Origin: Neobacillus bataviensis
Lineage (GTDB): Bacteria > Bacillota > Bacilli > Bacillales_B > DSM-18226
Direction: 5' to 3'
Length of the DNA: 64,000 nucleotides
Assembly: GCF_019969725.1 (NCBI RefSeq)
Contig: NZ_JAHXYW010000002.1
Coordinates: 558,001 to 622,000 of the forward strand
Shown here: piece after piece, positions 63,901 through 64,000 of the stretch
How positions within the stretch are numbered: position 1 is the stretch's first letter
Layout of the letters: the number at the start of each line of letters is the position of its first letter
The notes under the pieces: generated by a model
Seen by the model: the letters and a program-made list of their open reading frames with translations, nothing else
Database searches by the model: none
What the model was told of the DNA's origin: nothing
Program-made: the position numbers and the translations under genes

Positions 63901-64000
63901 TTATTTTTTAATTCCCACCGGTAAAAAGTAAGATTCATTCCCTGTGATTTTCCCGCCAGCACGAATTCCAATGCTGCTTGGCCTGCCGGCAATAAGAAAT
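63901..64000 (-). CDS. C-terminus of an unidentified protein (runs off the window)
   Basis: An open minus-strand frame enters at 64000 and ends at TAA (63901-63903), giving a tail ending GGKITGNESYFLPVGIKK. It ends 12 bp before the DUF350 start, with the DUF350 ribosome binding site overlapping. The family cannot be told from this fragment. Confidence 0.6.
   Translation of the reverse strand, partial: FLIAGRPSSIGIRAGGKITGNESYFLPVGIKK

Overview
The window looks like a chromosome segment of a low-GC, endospore-forming Bacillaceae bacterium. The case rests on AGGAGG-type ribosome binding sites, frequent TTG/GTG starts, a Spo0E-like sporulation phosphatase, a YfkAB-type radical SAM protein, a SAM-I (S-box) riboswitch and CcpA-like cre boxes. 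Genus is not resolved; Neobacillus/Mesobacillus-like is only a guess. No rRNA, tRNA, CRISPR array or intact insertion sequence was seen.

Region 1 (1-10 kb): an EamA exporter, then a sigma-54 unit: -24/-12 promoter, YfcC/DcuC-type carrier, M20 peptidase, and a PAS-AAA+ enhancer-binding activator. The whole ~290-bp promoter/enhancer module is present a second time at 7.0-7.3 kb, where it now leads only to a RocB-like peptidase fragment and a LysR gene. From 8.5 to 10 kb the DNA is partly decayed, with a regulator fragment, a Spo0E-like gene and two tiny ORFs.

Region 2 (10-27 kb): a complete mucin-type O-glycan/GalNAc locus. A GntR and a LacI regulator precede a Gfo/Idh/MocA protein, a sugar ABC importer, a ROK kinase, AgaS, AgaA/NagA, tagatose-6-phosphate kinase, tagatose-1,6-bisphosphate aldolase and a secreted GH101 endo-alpha-N-acetylgalactosaminidase. 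The enzymes account for every step from GalNAc to triose phosphates; no dedicated galacto-N-biose-splitting enzyme is present. Repeated operator/promoter motifs tie the parts together.

Region 3 (27-43 kb): a TPR-dynamin-like GTPase, RtcB RNA ligase, a GDPD phosphodiesterase and a 2-hydroxyacid dehydrogenase. Then comes a sigma-54 acyl-CoA catabolic regulon: SDR, CBS-PAS-AAA+ activator, two acyl-CoA ligases, acyl-CoA dehydrogenase, thiolase and an alpha-methylacyl-CoA racemase-like CaiB protein. Both of its sigma-54 promoters carry the same 17-bp palindromic upstream site.

Region 4 (43-64 kb): mostly housekeeping and accessory genes: RecQ, YfkAB, ketopantoate reductase-like, an MFS exporter, a SAM-riboswitch-controlled sugar-type ABC importer (probably methylthioribose), carboxylesterase, TetR-DUF2306, YrdB, CstA with its YbdD partner, a split ThrE exporter, a C39 peptidase, a K+ channel and DUF350. 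Four intergenic spacers (one of them in region 3) hold tandem arrays with strikingly regular periods: two with 21 bp (40.2 and 56.2 kb) and two with 51-52 bp (53.3 and 63.2 kb). A 122-bp structured element with terminal inverted repeats lies at 61.6 kb.
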